Origin: JANSWP01 sp041941305
GTDB taxonomy: Bacteria; Bacteroidota; Bacteroidia; Chitinophagales; Saprospiraceae
Direction: 5' to 3'
DNA: 64,000 nucleotides
NCBI GenBank assembly: GCA_041941305.1
Contig: JBGTQJ010000004.1
Location: forward strand, 186,001 to 250,000
Position numbers and translations under genes: made by a program. This document shows positions 1-8,138 of the stretch, piece by piece; within the stretch, counting starts at the first letter, position 1, and every line of letters begins with the position of its first letter. The notes under the pieces were generated by a model that had not been told where the DNA came from, made no database searches, and worked only from the letters and a program-made list of their open reading frames with translations.

Positions 1-444
1 CAAACGCATTAATTCCGGATGGATGGATTGATTGTAAAATATTCTGAAATCTTCGAGGCGATTCATTCTTCAGATGGCAGATAGCAGTTTGCAGTAGGCA
101 TATGATAAACTATTAATTTTTCTACCCGACTTTTCAAACTACTATTATCAGTATGTTTAGTTGGGTCTAATCTACGAAAGAGTGCTAAATTGTAAATATT
201 TGACTAAATGAAATTTTCCACATGATATTTGAAAACCAAGATTTTCCATAAATCCCCCAATGGAGTTCTTATATTTGCCTACTTCTAAGCTGCTGGTACT
301 GCTGTGTAAAGGAGATGCGTAAAGCAAAGCAGTGTTAGCAGTGAATGCAATTTTAATCGCTAACACCTCTCTGCTCTGGGAGAATGCTAGATTAAATGGT
401 GTCAGCAATTAACTTTTTATCTTCAATAATTTCTCATCACTTGT
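1..444. other. Upstream intergenic region with heptad repeat
   Basis: I see no convincing gene here. Positions 71-99 are four consecutive 7-bp units of the form CAGnnnG (CAGATGG, CAGATAG, CAGTTTG, CAGTAGG), an example of the short tandem words found in many intergenic spaces of this window. TATATTTG at 270-277 fits the Bacteroidota -7 consensus TAnnTTTG and could serve the amidohydrolase gene with a leader of about 160 nt; no clear -33 TTG is present, so this is tentative. Confidence 0.4.
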
Positions 445-3400
445 ATGAAAAAGACAATAAACCAACTATTTATTTTATGCTCGATTTCATTGTTCAGTAT
501 TCAACTGATTGCCCAGGAGACCTTCCCTGTTAATGGTGTCGCAGATCATCGCGAGGGCTATTATGCTTTTACCAATGCAACTATTTATCAATCTTACAAT
601 CAAAAAATTGAGAATGCGACATTGGTCATCAAAGATGGAAAGATTGAAGGGGTCGGGCAGGGCCTTCAGGTGCCAAAAGGAGCAGTAGTGCTCAATTGTT
701 TAGGCAAAACGATTTACCCTTCATTTATTGATATGTATTCTGAATATGGGATGCCAGAGGAAAAAAGAAGCAGTAGATCTGAAGGAGGTGGCTTTTCTTC
801 AAGTGCACAAAATATTTCTGATAAAAAGGGTGCCTATAGCTGGAACAAAGCTTTGAAACCCGAATTTCGAGCTCATGAAAACTTCACCCTTGATGACAAA
901 AGTGCCGGTGAGATGCGCAAACTGGGTTTCGGTGTGGTGCTTTCTCATAAAATGGACGGTATTTCCAGAGGAACTTCTACACTCGTAGCTCTGGGAGACA
1001 AAAATGAACACGAAACCGTCTTAGAAGAGGAAGTCGCTCATCATTTATCTTTCAGAAAAGGAAGCTCTTCTCAGTCTTATCCTCGTTCCCTGATGGGGGC
1101 TATTGCCTTGATTCGACAGGCTTATTACGATGGCAAATGGTATGAAGATCATGGTCATCAGGAGCAAGTAAATATTTCTCTAGAAAATTGGAATGAAGTA
1201 CAGGATTTAACCCAGATTTTTGCTGCTGGTGACAAACTGGAAGCATTGCGAGCTGCCAAAATCGGGGAAGAATTTGGAATGAAATATATTTTAAAAGGTG
1301 GTGGAGATGAATACCAAAGAATAGACGAACTAAAAGCCATCGGTTCTTCATTTATTATACCAGTCAATTTCCCTGATGCTTATGATGTGGAAGATCCCTA
1401 TGATGCTTCTACTGTTACCCTCCAGCAAATGAAACATTGGGAGTTGGCACCTACCAATGCTGGGCGTCTTGCCAAGGCAGGTTTTGAATTTGCCTTGACA
1501 ACACATGGCTTGTCCAAAAAATCTGGATTTCATGGCAATCTCCAGAAAGCTATTGAGGGTGGTTTATCAGAAAAAGATGCCTTGAAAGCTTTAACCCATA
1601 CACCTGCAAATCTGATGGGTGTTGCTAACAAATTGGGTAGTTTGGAAGCCGGTAAAATTGCCAATTTTATCATCACCAATGGCAATGTTTTCAATAAAGA
1701 TACCAAGATTTATCACAATTGGGTACAAGGTAAACCCTTCGTTTTCAAGGCTTTAGAAAAGCCTTCGCTACAAGGGTATTACGGTTTGACTTATGGAAAG
1801 CAAGGTTACAACCTGAATGTAAAAGAAGATGGTGATAAATTCAAAATGACTATTGTGGTAAATGATTCTACCAAAGTAACGGTAAAGAATAAGGTAGCCA
1901 ATGGTCGCATTACGTTGAGTTTTACACCTCCAAAGAAAAGAAATGTTGTTCGCCTTTCTGGAACAATTGGAGACCACGGCTGGTCTGGCATGGGACAAAA
2001 TATTCAAGGCGATTGGATATCCTGGTCTGCAACTCCCAGAAGACCTACCAAAGAAGAGCTTGCGAAGGAAGATTCAAAAAAGGAAAAAGGCAAAAAAGCA
2101 GAAAGTGAAAGAAGAAGAAGAATCGGAGATGTGGTCTATCCATTTATGGCTTATGGCTGGAAGGAAAAACCTCAGGCGGGCAATTATCTCTTGAAAAATG
2201 CGACCGTATGGACCAATGAAGCAGAAGGGATATTGGAGGAGGCTGATGTTTTGATTGAAAATGGAAAAATTGCTCAGGTGGGTCAGAATTTATCAAGTAG
2301 GTCAGCAACCATTATTGATGCTCAGGGCAAACACGTGACTTCTGGAGTGATTGATGAACATACCCATATTGGAGCAAGTCGTGGCATTAATGAGGGATCG
2401 CAAGCAAGTTCTGCAGAAGTTCGAATTGGAGATGTGGTAAATTCTGAAGACATCAACATTTACCGCCAGTTGTCAGGTGGCGTAACAGCAGCTCAAATCT
2501 TACATGGCTCTTCCAATCCCATTGGCGGACAGTCAGGGCTTATCAAGTTCCGCTGGGGATTTGCTCCTGAAGAGATGAAAATTAAGGGTGCTGACGGCTT
2601 TATCAAATTTGCCCTGGGAGAAAACGTCAAGCGTTCCAGATCCTCTTCAAATAGTCGCTTCCCGGATACCCGAATGGGTGTCGAACAGGTTTATGAAGAT
2701 CACTTTACTCAAGCCAGAGAATACGGCAATAAGAAAAAATCAGGCAAACCTTACCGTACCGATATCGAGATGGAAGCCCTTTTGGAAATACTGGAAAGTG
2801 AGCGATTTATTTCCTGTCATAGCTATGTTCAAAGTGAAATCAATATGCTTATGAAAGTTGCCGAGCGCCATAACTTTCGAGTGAATACATTTACGCACAT
2901 TCTCGAAGGCTATAAAGTAGCTGATAAAATGGCCGCTCATGGTGTAGGAGGAAGTAGTTTTAGTGATTGGTGGGCATACAAATTTGAAGTATATGAAGCG
3001 ATTCCTTACAATGGTGCTATCATGCATGAACAGGGCGTCACGGTAGCTTTCAATTCAGATGATGCAGAAATGGCACGTCGGCTCAATCAGGAAGCTGCAA
3101 AAGCTGTCCTTTTTGGTGGAGTAAGTGAGGAAGAAGCATGGAAATTTGTCACCCTCAATCCTGCTAAACTGCTACACCTGGATGATCGAATGGGGAGTAT
3201 AAAAGCAGGTAAAGATGCAGATGTTGTAATCTGGAGTGACAACCCGCTTTCTGTTTACTCCAAAGCCGAAATGACTTTTGTGGATGGTATCAAATTCTTC
3301 GATAGAGAAGAAGATCTGAAAATGCGGGATGAGATAAAAAAAGAACGCAATCGGCTGATTCAGAAAATGTTAGCCGTGAAAAAAGGTGGTGGCAAAACGC

Positions 3401-3465
3401 AAAGACCATTTGGGAGAAGGGGACATCACTATCATTGTGACGATGAGGAGGATGAAGGGAATTGA
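445..3465 (+). CDS. Exported tandem-domain amidohydrolase (imidazolonepropionase-like)
   Basis: This 1006-residue protein starts with a signal peptide (residues 1-24, ending in IAQ) and contains two amidohydrolase-like halves. The second half (about 620-975) carries the metal-binding HxH as H639-T-H641 in the context IDEHTHIGAS, then candidate ligands in SCHSY and THILEG and an acidic NSDDAE motif, ending with the typical SIKAGKDADVVIW strand. The first half (about 40-430) aligns in outline but has PSFIDMYSEYG where HxH should be, so it is probably catalytically dead. The middle (about 440-560) has a beta-rich segment and a charged Lys/Glu stretch. The tail is rich in His, Cys and acidic residues (GHHYHCDDEEDEGN) and might bind metal. 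The family hydrolyses cyclic amides or peptides; the substrate is unknown. A perfect hairpin follows the stop codon. Confidence 0.85.
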   Translation: MKKTINQLFILCSISLFSIQLIAQETFPVNGVADHREGYYAFTNATIYQSYNQKIENATLVIKDGKIEGVGQGLQVPKGAVVLNCLGKTIYPSFIDMYSEYGMPEEKRSSRSEGGGFSSSAQNISDKKGAYSWNKALKPEFRAHENFTLDDKSAGEMRKLGFGVVLSHKMDGISRGTSTLVALGDKNEHETVLEEEVAHHLSFRKGSSSQSYPRSLMGAIALIRQAYYDGKWYEDHGHQEQVNISLENWNEVQDLTQIFAAGDKLEALRAAKIGEEFGMKYILKGGGDEYQRIDELKAIGSSFIIPVNFPDAYDVEDPYDASTVTLQQMKHWELAPTNAGRLAKAGFEFALTTHGLSKKSGFHGNLQKAIEGGLSEKDALKALTHTPANLMGVANKLGSLEAGKIANFIITNGNVFNKDTKIYHNWVQGKPFVFKALEKPSLQGYYGLTYGKQGYNLNVKEDGDKFKMTIVVNDSTKVTVKNKVANGRITLSFTPPKKRNVVRLSGTIGDHGWSGMGQNIQGDWISWSATPRRPTKEELAKEDSKKEKGKKAESERRRRIGDVVYPFMAYGWKEKPQAGNYLLKNATVWTNEAEGILEEADVLIENGKIAQVGQNLSSRSATIIDAQGKHVTSGVIDEHTHIGASRGINEGSQASSAEVRIGDVVNSEDINIYRQLSGGVTAAQILHGSSNPIGGQSGLIKFRWGFAPEEMKIKGADGFIKFALGENVKRSRSSSNSRFPDTRMGVEQVYEDHFTQAREYGNKKKSGKPYRTDIEMEALLEILESERFISCHSYVQSEINMLMKVAERHNFRVNTFTHILEGYKVADKMAAHGVGGSSFSDWWAYKFEVYEAIPYNGAIMHEQGVTVAFNSDDAEMARRLNQEAAKAVLFGGVSEEEAWKFVTLNPAKLLHLDDRMGSIKAGKDADVVIWSDNPLSVYSKAEMTFVDGIKFFDREEDLKMRDEIKKERNRLIQKMLAVKKGGGKTQRPFGRRGHHYHCDDEEDEGN

Positions 3466-3472
3466 CTTTTTA

Positions 3473-3520
3473 TTTTCAGAGTGGCTTGCAAAATCCAGAT
3501 TTTGCAAGCCACTCTGAAAA
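3473..3520. terminator. Perfect bidirectional hairpin terminator
   Basis: A 23-bp perfect inverted repeat (3473-3495 pairing with 3498-3520) has only 2 nt between its arms. It begins with TTTT and ends with AAAA, so it offers a U-tract on both strands. It lies between two convergent genes, 8 nt after one stop codon and 2 nt before the other, and should end transcription from both sides. Confidence 0.85.
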
Positions 3521-3521
3521 C

Positions 3522-4076
3522 TTATTCCTGATCCCTCAAGATTGCACTAATCTTCTTCACCTTGCCATATTCCTTCACGGTCAGTTTCTTCCATGCGAAA
3601 TAGAATCCGTACATCAAAAGCAAAAGGAACAAATTGAAAAACAGGATTTTTACAAAACCAACTTGGAAAGCAATCAAATATACATCGCCCAAAACCAAAA
3701 TAGGAATCAAATTAAAAACCCAACCTCTACATATCCGCATCCTGCTTCTTCCATAAGCCATATTGTCCACAAGTGGCGAAGACTCTCTAAATAAAAAAGC
3801 GCGATCCTTAATCAATTGTTCATAATTGCCTTCATACACCTGGTTCAGGAGTTTTCTGTTTTGTTTGTCAATCAATTGATCTGCAACTCTGTCGGTAACG
3901 ATACCCAAAATGTATAAAAATCCAATTGCCATTGCTGCCCAGGCAAATTCATTTTGACCAGTGAATTGGCGCAGAACACTGATGTCAATACCAAACAAGC
4001 CTCCCAATAAAGCCACCCAAATTGCAGCACCCAAACCTATCAAAAGCAGTTCAACAAAGAGATTGGTTGTTTGCAT
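3522..4076 (-). CDS. Four-helix integral membrane protein, unknown function
   Basis: The 184-residue product has hydrophobic segments near residues 8-28, 44-62, 122-138 and 142-160. Between helices 2 and 3 is a roughly 60-residue polar region with many Gln, Asn and Lys residues. I do not recognise the family. The gene is convergent with the amidohydrolase, with a shared hairpin terminator at its 3' end. Good codon periodicity and coherent membrane topology support it being a real gene. The ATG at 4076 is the only start consistent with the first helix. Confidence 0.65.
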   Translation of the reverse strand: MQTTNLFVELLLIGLGAAIWVALLGGLFGIDISVLRQFTGQNEFAWAAMAIGFLYILGIVTDRVADQLIDKQNRKLLNQVYEGNYEQLIKDRAFLFRESSPLVDNMAYGRSRMRICRGWVFNLIPILVLGDVYLIAFQVGFVKILFFNLFLLLLMYGFYFAWKKLTVKEYGKVKKISAILRDQE

Positions 4077-4361
4077 ATTTCAGGATTTAGTGGATCAAAA
4101 AAAATACGATTTGTAGTCGAAGGAAAAACGCAATTTAATAATAGTTCTTTGTTTCTGGTTTTTATTTGGAAGAATAGAGTTCACCAGGAGATAAAGGGTA
4201 CTACCCTGGGCTTAAAAGATCTGCAAATCACGTAATTTTAATGTTGTAAAAGGGCAAAAAAAAAGAGCTTTCACATTTGCCATCTTTGGGGAGAAGATGT
4301 TGTGAAAGCTCTTTGGAATGTTCATTAGATGAATTACAATCGGTTTTGGCTTGTTCAGTGT
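4077..4361. other. Intergenic region, no gene apart from hairpin
   Basis: AT-rich sequence upstream of the membrane protein gene. Apart from the 4262-4314 hairpin I see no coding potential. Confidence 0.4.
4262..4314 (-). terminator. Hairpin terminator on the minus strand
   Basis: A 14-bp perfect stem (4262-4275 with 4301-4314) encloses a second 6-bp stem (CATCTT 4281-4286 with AAGATG 4294-4299). Read on the minus strand it is followed by a run of Ts (A-run at 4256-4264 on the plus strand), so it terminates leftward transcripts. It lies about 50 nt after the small 22-residue reading frame at 4362-4430, not directly after sodA, which has its own terminator. Confidence 0.7.
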
Positions 4362-4430
4362 TTAAGCCTCATTCACTATTTCGTAGCGAAATAATAAAAC
4401 GATTAGCAAAAAAATTGTTAGGATAATCAT
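4362..4430 (-). CDS. Possible 22-residue membrane peptide
   Basis: A short frame encodes a peptide that is almost one continuous hydrophobic helix (IILTIFLLIVLLF), followed by a charged tail (RYEIVNEA). It is bracketed by two rho-independent hairpins: the sodA terminator upstream (4619-4655) and a strong minus-strand terminator downstream (4262-4314). That arrangement suggests a separate short transcript. I see no obvious promoter match and the length allows chance occurrence, so it may be a peptide, a small RNA, or nothing. Confidence 0.3.
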   Translation of the reverse strand: MIILTIFLLIVLLFRYEIVNEA

Positions 4431-4618
4431 GGGAAAATATTTAGATTAAAAAATAGTGTTTAAGTTGATAGTGTGTAATCTAGTCTTAGCTAATCTTTTT
4501 TCGTTTATTCAAGGAACAGGCTTTAGGTTTCAAAAATCGTGTCAATTTATGGCTTTTTTCCACATCTTGCAAGGGTTGTTAGATGCCAATTTTTAAAATA
4601 GGTAAAATGTCGTATATG

Positions 4619-4655
4619 AAAAGACCCGATTGGTAGTGTTCCAATCAGGTCTTTT
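4619..4655. terminator. sodA terminator hairpin
   Basis: The stem AAAAGACC-GATTGG pairs with CCAATC-GGTCTTTT with one mismatched pair, around a 7-nt loop. T-tracts follow on both strands. It lies 30 nt past the sodA stop codon. On the minus strand the core CTGATTGGAACACTA resembles that of the hairpin at 7175-7209. Confidence 0.75.
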
Positions 4656-4684
4656 TTATTCGTAAAAATCTGCTTGTCAATTCA

Positions 4685-5317
4685 TTAGAAAGAAGAAGCT
4701 CCTTCGTTGGCGTCATTGTAACGCTTGGTGACAGCATGCCAGTTAATCACATTAAAAAATGCTTGAACATAATCTGGCCGACGATTTTGGTAGTTCAAAT
4801 AATAGGCATGTTCCCATACATCCAATCCGAGAATTGGGGTGCCGTTGCAGTCAGATACATCCATCAAAGGATTGTCCTGATTAGGAGTAGAGCATACAGA
4901 CAACTTGTCATTAGCATCTACACACAACCATGCCCATCCAGAGCCAAAGCGAGTACCGGCAGCTTTTGCAAATTCTGCTTTAAAATTGTCAAAACTTCCA
5001 AAGTCACGCTCTATTGCTTTATGGATATTCATTTGTGGAGTAGGCTCTCCGCCACCATCTGGTGACATGATTGACCAAAACAAAGAGTGGTTGTAATAAC
5101 CTCCACCATTGTTGCGGACAGCTGCTCCATGCTGAGAAACATTTGCTAAAATATCTTCGATTTTTTTACCTTCCAGGTTGGTGCCTTCAATCGCTGCATT
5201 GAGTTTATTGGTATAACCTGCGTGATGCTTGCCATGATGGATTTCCATAGTACGTGCATCTATATGTGGCTCGAGCGCATCAAAAGAATAAGGTAAATCA
5301 GGAAGTTGGAATGCCAT
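4685..5317 (-). CDS. sodA: Superoxide dismutase, Mn-type
   Basis: The 210-residue protein converts superoxide to peroxide and oxygen in the cytoplasm. It is full length and lacks a signal peptide. Metal ligands by alignment to the family are H27 (EIHHGKHH), H77 (YYNHSLFW), D166 and H170 (LDVWEHAYY). The Gly-rich GGGYYNHS context and the Gln at about 147 (TPNQDNPLM) favour manganese over iron specificity; this comes from the known Mn/Fe signature residues and has not been measured. A terminator follows the gene and a TATCTTTG promoter sits about 115 nt upstream. Confidence 0.96.
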   Translation of the reverse strand: MAFQLPDLPYSFDALEPHIDARTMEIHHGKHHAGYTNKLNAAIEGTNLEGKKIEDILANVSQHGAAVRNNGGGYYNHSLFWSIMSPDGGGEPTPQMNIHKAIERDFGSFDNFKAEFAKAAGTRFGSGWAWLCVDANDKLSVCSTPNQDNPLMDVSDCNGTPILGLDVWEHAYYLNYQNRRPDYVQAFFNVINWHAVTKRYNDANEGASSF

Positions 5318-5433
5318 AATTGTTGTTTTGCTTATCAGCAGTTAACCCTTTGCTGTTGACAGATATTGTTTCCTAAAAAGCCAAAGGCAAAAAGTCAAAA
5401 GCCTCCAATGTTTTCATTTCAAAATTGAGCCGC

Positions 5434-5441
5434 CAAAGATA
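5434..5441 (-). promoter_or_regulatory. Predicted sodA promoter (-7 box)
   Basis: On the minus strand the sequence reads TATCTTTGGCGG, matching the Bacteroidota -7 element TAnnTTTG and continuing with the GC-rich stretch seen at other promoters in this window. It lies between hppD and sodA and gives a leader of about 115 nt. No clear -33 TTG. Confidence 0.5.
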
Positions 5442-5472
5442 ATAAAATCCTGCTCAGAACAGGAAAGGTTTT

Positions 5473-6606
5473 TTAAAGTGTCCCTCTCAGTTCCTGCTCT
5501 CTTTCAATCGCTTCAAATAATGCTTTAAAATTTCCTTTGCCAAAAGAGGTGGCTCCTTTTCTTTGAATGATTTCAAAAAACAATGTTGGACGAGGGTTCA
5601 CAGGCTTGGTAAATATTTGAAGTAGATAACCTTCGTCATCTCTATCTACCAAAATACCCAGTTCTTTCAAGGGCTCCAGATCTTCTTCAATTGGTCCAAC
5701 CCGGTCTAGCAAAACATCGTAATAGGTCGTTGGAACGCGTAAGAACTCAATTCCACGATCTCTCAAGGCAGTCACTGTTTCCACTATATTATCGGTGGCT
5801 ACTGCAATATGCTGCACGCCGGCGCCTTCATAAAAATCGAGGTACTCATCAATTTGAGACTTACGCAAGCCTTCTGCCGGCTCATTAATAGGGAATTTAA
5901 TTCGACCGTTTCCATTAGACATCACCTTACTCATCAAGGCAGTATATTCAGTGGATATGTCCTTGTCATCAAAAGAAATGATTTGAGCAAAACCCAATAC
6001 TTTTTTGTAGTACTCACACCATTCATTCATCTTGCCCAATTCTACATTGCCAACCATATGGTCAACAAACTTCAAACCTACATTTTCAGGACTATAATGC
6101 GACTCCCATTTCTTATAACCAGGTAAAAAGACCCCATTGTAATCCTTTCGCTCTACAAAAATGTGTACAGTTTCACCATAAGTATAAATACCTGAACGAA
6201 CCACTTTCCCTGAATCATCTTCCTCAGTGGCAGGCTCCATATAGGAAGTAGCGCCCCGTTCTATAGCAGCCTTATATGCATAGGTCGCATCATCTACCCA
6301 TAAGGCGGTCACTTTTACTCCATCTCCATGTTTATCGATATGTCTTCCAATATCTGTCCCACTTTTTAATGGTGAAGTCAGCACAAGTCTTATTTTATCT
6401 TGTACAATGACATAAGATTCTCTATCTCTTACACCAGTCTCCAATCCTGCATAAGCCAATGATTGAAAACCAAATGCAGATTTATAAAAGTGAGCTGCCT
6501 GTTTGGAATTGCTAACATAAAGTTCGAGGTAATCAGTACCATTAATGGGCATAAAATCGGAGGCTTCTTCGTAAATTTTGGGGATTGCTGCGGTTGTGGT
6601 GGACAT
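5473..6606 (-). CDS. hppD: 4-Hydroxyphenylpyruvate dioxygenase
   Basis: This 377-residue non-haem iron enzyme makes homogentisate from 4-hydroxyphenylpyruvate in tyrosine breakdown. Two vicinal-oxygen-chelate domains are visible (about 22-155 and 178-345). The facial triad is H183 (FVDHMVGNV), H266 (GVQHIAVAT) and E345 (LFFEIIQRKG). The C-terminal GATSFGKGNFKALFEAIE helix, which gates the active site, is intact. Length and motifs are normal for bacterial HPPD. The homogentisate 1,2-dioxygenase that usually follows is not in this window. A TATATTTG promoter lies about 40 nt upstream, right after the marR stop codon, so the gene is transcribed independently of marR. Confidence 0.96.
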   Translation of the reverse strand: MSTTTAAIPKIYEEASDFMPINGTDYLELYVSNSKQAAHFYKSAFGFQSLAYAGLETGVRDRESYVIVQDKIRLVLTSPLKSGTDIGRHIDKHGDGVKVTALWVDDATYAYKAAIERGATSYMEPATEEDDSGKVVRSGIYTYGETVHIFVERKDYNGVFLPGYKKWESHYSPENVGLKFVDHMVGNVELGKMNEWCEYYKKVLGFAQIISFDDKDISTEYTALMSKVMSNGNGRIKFPINEPAEGLRKSQIDEYLDFYEGAGVQHIAVATDNIVETVTALRDRGIEFLRVPTTYYDVLLDRVGPIEEDLEPLKELGILVDRDDEGYLLQIFTKPVNPRPTLFFEIIQRKGATSFGKGNFKALFEAIEREQELRGTL

Positions 6607-6646
6607 AATATATTAAATTTAGTTGCGTAAACAATAGTTGTCAATG

Positions 6647-6654
6647 CAAATATA
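6647..6654 (-). promoter_or_regulatory. Predicted hppD promoter (-7 box)
   Basis: The minus strand reads TATATTTG, a full match to TAnnTTTG, about 40 nt before the hppD ATG. It lies in the 64-nt gap between marR and hppD, a natural place for MarR-type control of hppD; that regulatory link is inference. Confidence 0.55.
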
Positions 6655-6670
6655 TTGGAAAATCTGCATT

Positions 6671-7108
6671 CTAGCTCTCAAAGTTCTCAAAAATTTGCTT
6701 CATTATTCTCACGAAAGACTGATAATCTTCATCGGAAAGGTTATGCCAGCCTTGTTTTCTGAGGGCAATGACCATGGGTTGAGCTTTTTCGACGACTTTT
6801 TTCCCTTTTTCTGTCAAAATGATCTGGAAACTTCTTCTGTCATTTTTTGATTGTTGCCGCTCTACCAGCTCTTTTCTCTCCAGTACATTTATAATACGTG
6901 AAATGGTAGGCGCATCCTTGAAGCTTTTTGCAGCCAATTCTTTTTGAGATTGTCCATTTTCTAAATTGAGGTTATCCAATACGGACCACTGTTCAGGAGT
7001 AATGTCCAATCCCAATTTTTTGAAGGCATTGAAATAATTGAGTTTGACAATCCGAGAGGTACTTTCCAGGAAGTATCCAATGCTTTTTGAGTTTAGATCC
7101 TTTGGCAT
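6671..7108 (-). CDS. MarR-family transcriptional regulator
   Basis: A winged-helix DNA-binding protein of 146 residues. The recognition region is QSQKELAAKSFKDAPTISRI and the wing carries the family's DRR signature (KNDRRSFQI) followed by LTEKGKKVV. I place the start at the ATG at 7108 (MPKDLNSKS): the longer frame to 7222 would add a Phe-rich segment unlike any MarR N-terminus and would run through a terminator-like hairpin. The gene precedes hppD on the same strand. The family often senses small aromatic compounds, which would fit control of aromatic catabolism next door, but this is inferred from position. Confidence 0.88.
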   Translation of the reverse strand: MPKDLNSKSIGYFLESTSRIVKLNYFNAFKKLGLDITPEQWSVLDNLNLENGQSQKELAAKSFKDAPTISRIINVLERKELVERQQSKNDRRSFQIILTEKGKKVVEKAQPMVIALRKQGWHNLSDEDYQSFVRIMKQIFENFES

Positions 7109-7174
7109 GAAGTTAAGAAACGAAGGAAATCTGGTATAGACAAAAAATGGAGTCTTTTTTGGATGTAGAAAAAA

Positions 7175-7209
7175 GAAAGGCTGATTTAATAGTGTCCAAT
7201 CAGCCTTTC
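7175..7209 (-). terminator. Terminator-like hairpin in the marR leader
   Basis: A 12-bp perfect stem (7175-7186 with 7198-7209) with an 11-nt loop is followed on the minus strand by CTTTTTTC, the layout of an intrinsic terminator. No gene lies upstream on this strand, so it may be an attenuator in the marR leader or may end an antisense transcript from the mscS remnant region. Its core CTGATTGGACACTA nearly matches the sodA terminator loop. Confidence 0.5.
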
Positions 7210-7311
7210 CAAAAAATACCAAAAAATGGGAACGTGGACGGGATTGAGACGCCTTTCTCGGGTATTAGTAACATAAGCCAAACAAAAGGCTAGGTATTTA
7301 TCCAACTTTCA

Positions 7312-7319
7312 TAAATTTG
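7312..7319 (+). promoter_or_regulatory. Predicted promoter of the mscS remnant
   Basis: TAAATTTG matches the TAnnTTTG -7 element, about 25 nt before the ATG at 7344. The remnant could therefore still be transcribed. Confidence 0.45.
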
Positions 7320-7343
7320 CTGCCCAACAAATAACATCATACT

Positions 7344-7746
7344 ATGGAAGAATCTCTCCAACAAGATTCGCTAAACGTTTTACAAAACCAAACTTTTGGA
7401 ACTGAGGAAACAGAGTTTAGCCTGCACCAATTTCTCTAAAAAAGGACACATCCGAATGGAATTGAACGTGACAATGCCTTATGAGGAAAGCTTTCCAAAA
7501 GTGCGCGAAATCATTATGGGAGCGCTAAAAGAAATTCCAAAAATTCTAACCGAACCAATTCCTGAAGTAGGTATTGAAACTTATGACTCACACAATATTA
7601 TTGTAGCCGTTAGACCATTTATTCACCCTGATAATTATTGGGAAGTAACCTATGAAGCTTACGAAAAAATTAAGGCCGCATTTAATGAAAACGGGATTAA
7701 AGTGGCATATTCTGAAGGGATCGAGTTAGGGAGGATTGGGGATTAG
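7344..7746 (+). pseudogene. Remnant of a small mechanosensitive channel (MscS family)
   Basis: The C-terminal part (in frame from about 7423 to 7746) is the lower cytoplasmic domain of an MscS-type channel: GHIRMELNVTMPYEES, then IPEVGIETYDSHNIIVAVRP and the final WEVTYEAYEKIK segment. The transmembrane helices and the upper beta domain are absent. A separate frame starts at the ATG at 7344 (MEESLQQDSLNV) and stops at 7439; it may be the original N-terminus, joined out of frame to the C-terminal piece near 7425. The simplest reading is an internal deletion of several hundred bases. A 97-residue protein from the ATG at 7456 could still be made but would not form a channel. Confidence 0.7.
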
Positions 7747-8138
7747 TATTTATTCACGCTTTTTGCCTTATGATAACCCTATTTGACAGTTGTTCAAAAG
7801 TGTTCAAATTGTAGAAAATTGTTCAAATCGGCGAAACTTATTGAGTTTAGCATTTTATTCAGGTGTGCAATTTTTTCTCCGAAAAAGCTAACAATGAATC
7901 CTTTAGGAATGGAGAAAAACTGAAATTTGAATTAAAATGTGCTTCATAATATGTGAAGTGTTCGATGTTAAGTGCTTTTGATAAGGAGCTGGCAATCAGG
8001 ACTTTATTTTTAGTAGATTAAACAATTTTGAACAATAATTAAACTATTTTTTAACACCTTCTTATTTTTTTACCTTCAAATAATATTAAATACTTACCTT
8101 TGCGCCCCTTAAAATAAAACAGCTTAAAATTCAATAAT
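7747..8138. other. Intergenic region with TTCAAA repeats and the rplS promoter
   Basis: Copies of GTTCAAA/TGTTCAAAT occur at about 7797-7836, and complementary AACAATTTTGAACAA occurs at about 8022-8036, forming a long-range inverted pair of repeated words. No coding potential is seen in the space between them. The rplS promoter is at the right end. Confidence 0.4.
8095..8102 (+). promoter_or_regulatory. rplS promoter (-7 box)
   Basis: TACCTTTG, followed by CGCCCC, matches the Bacteroidota -7 element and is the same 10-mer (TACCTTTGCG) as in the thiolase and icd promoters. It lies 36 nt before the L19 start codon. Confidence 0.75.

Noticed and set aside
172..408. 78-codon frame on the minus strand at the left edge
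   Set aside because: No domain, signal peptide or promoter; composition fits a chance frame in the AT-rich leader of the amidohydrolase gene.
3462..3794. 110-codon plus-strand frame after the amidohydrolase
   Set aside because: It runs through the perfect hairpin terminator and antisense to the membrane protein gene; no protein features.
7109..7222. Longer N-terminus for the MarR protein
   Set aside because: It would be translated through a terminator-like hairpin and would add Phe-rich residues absent from the family.
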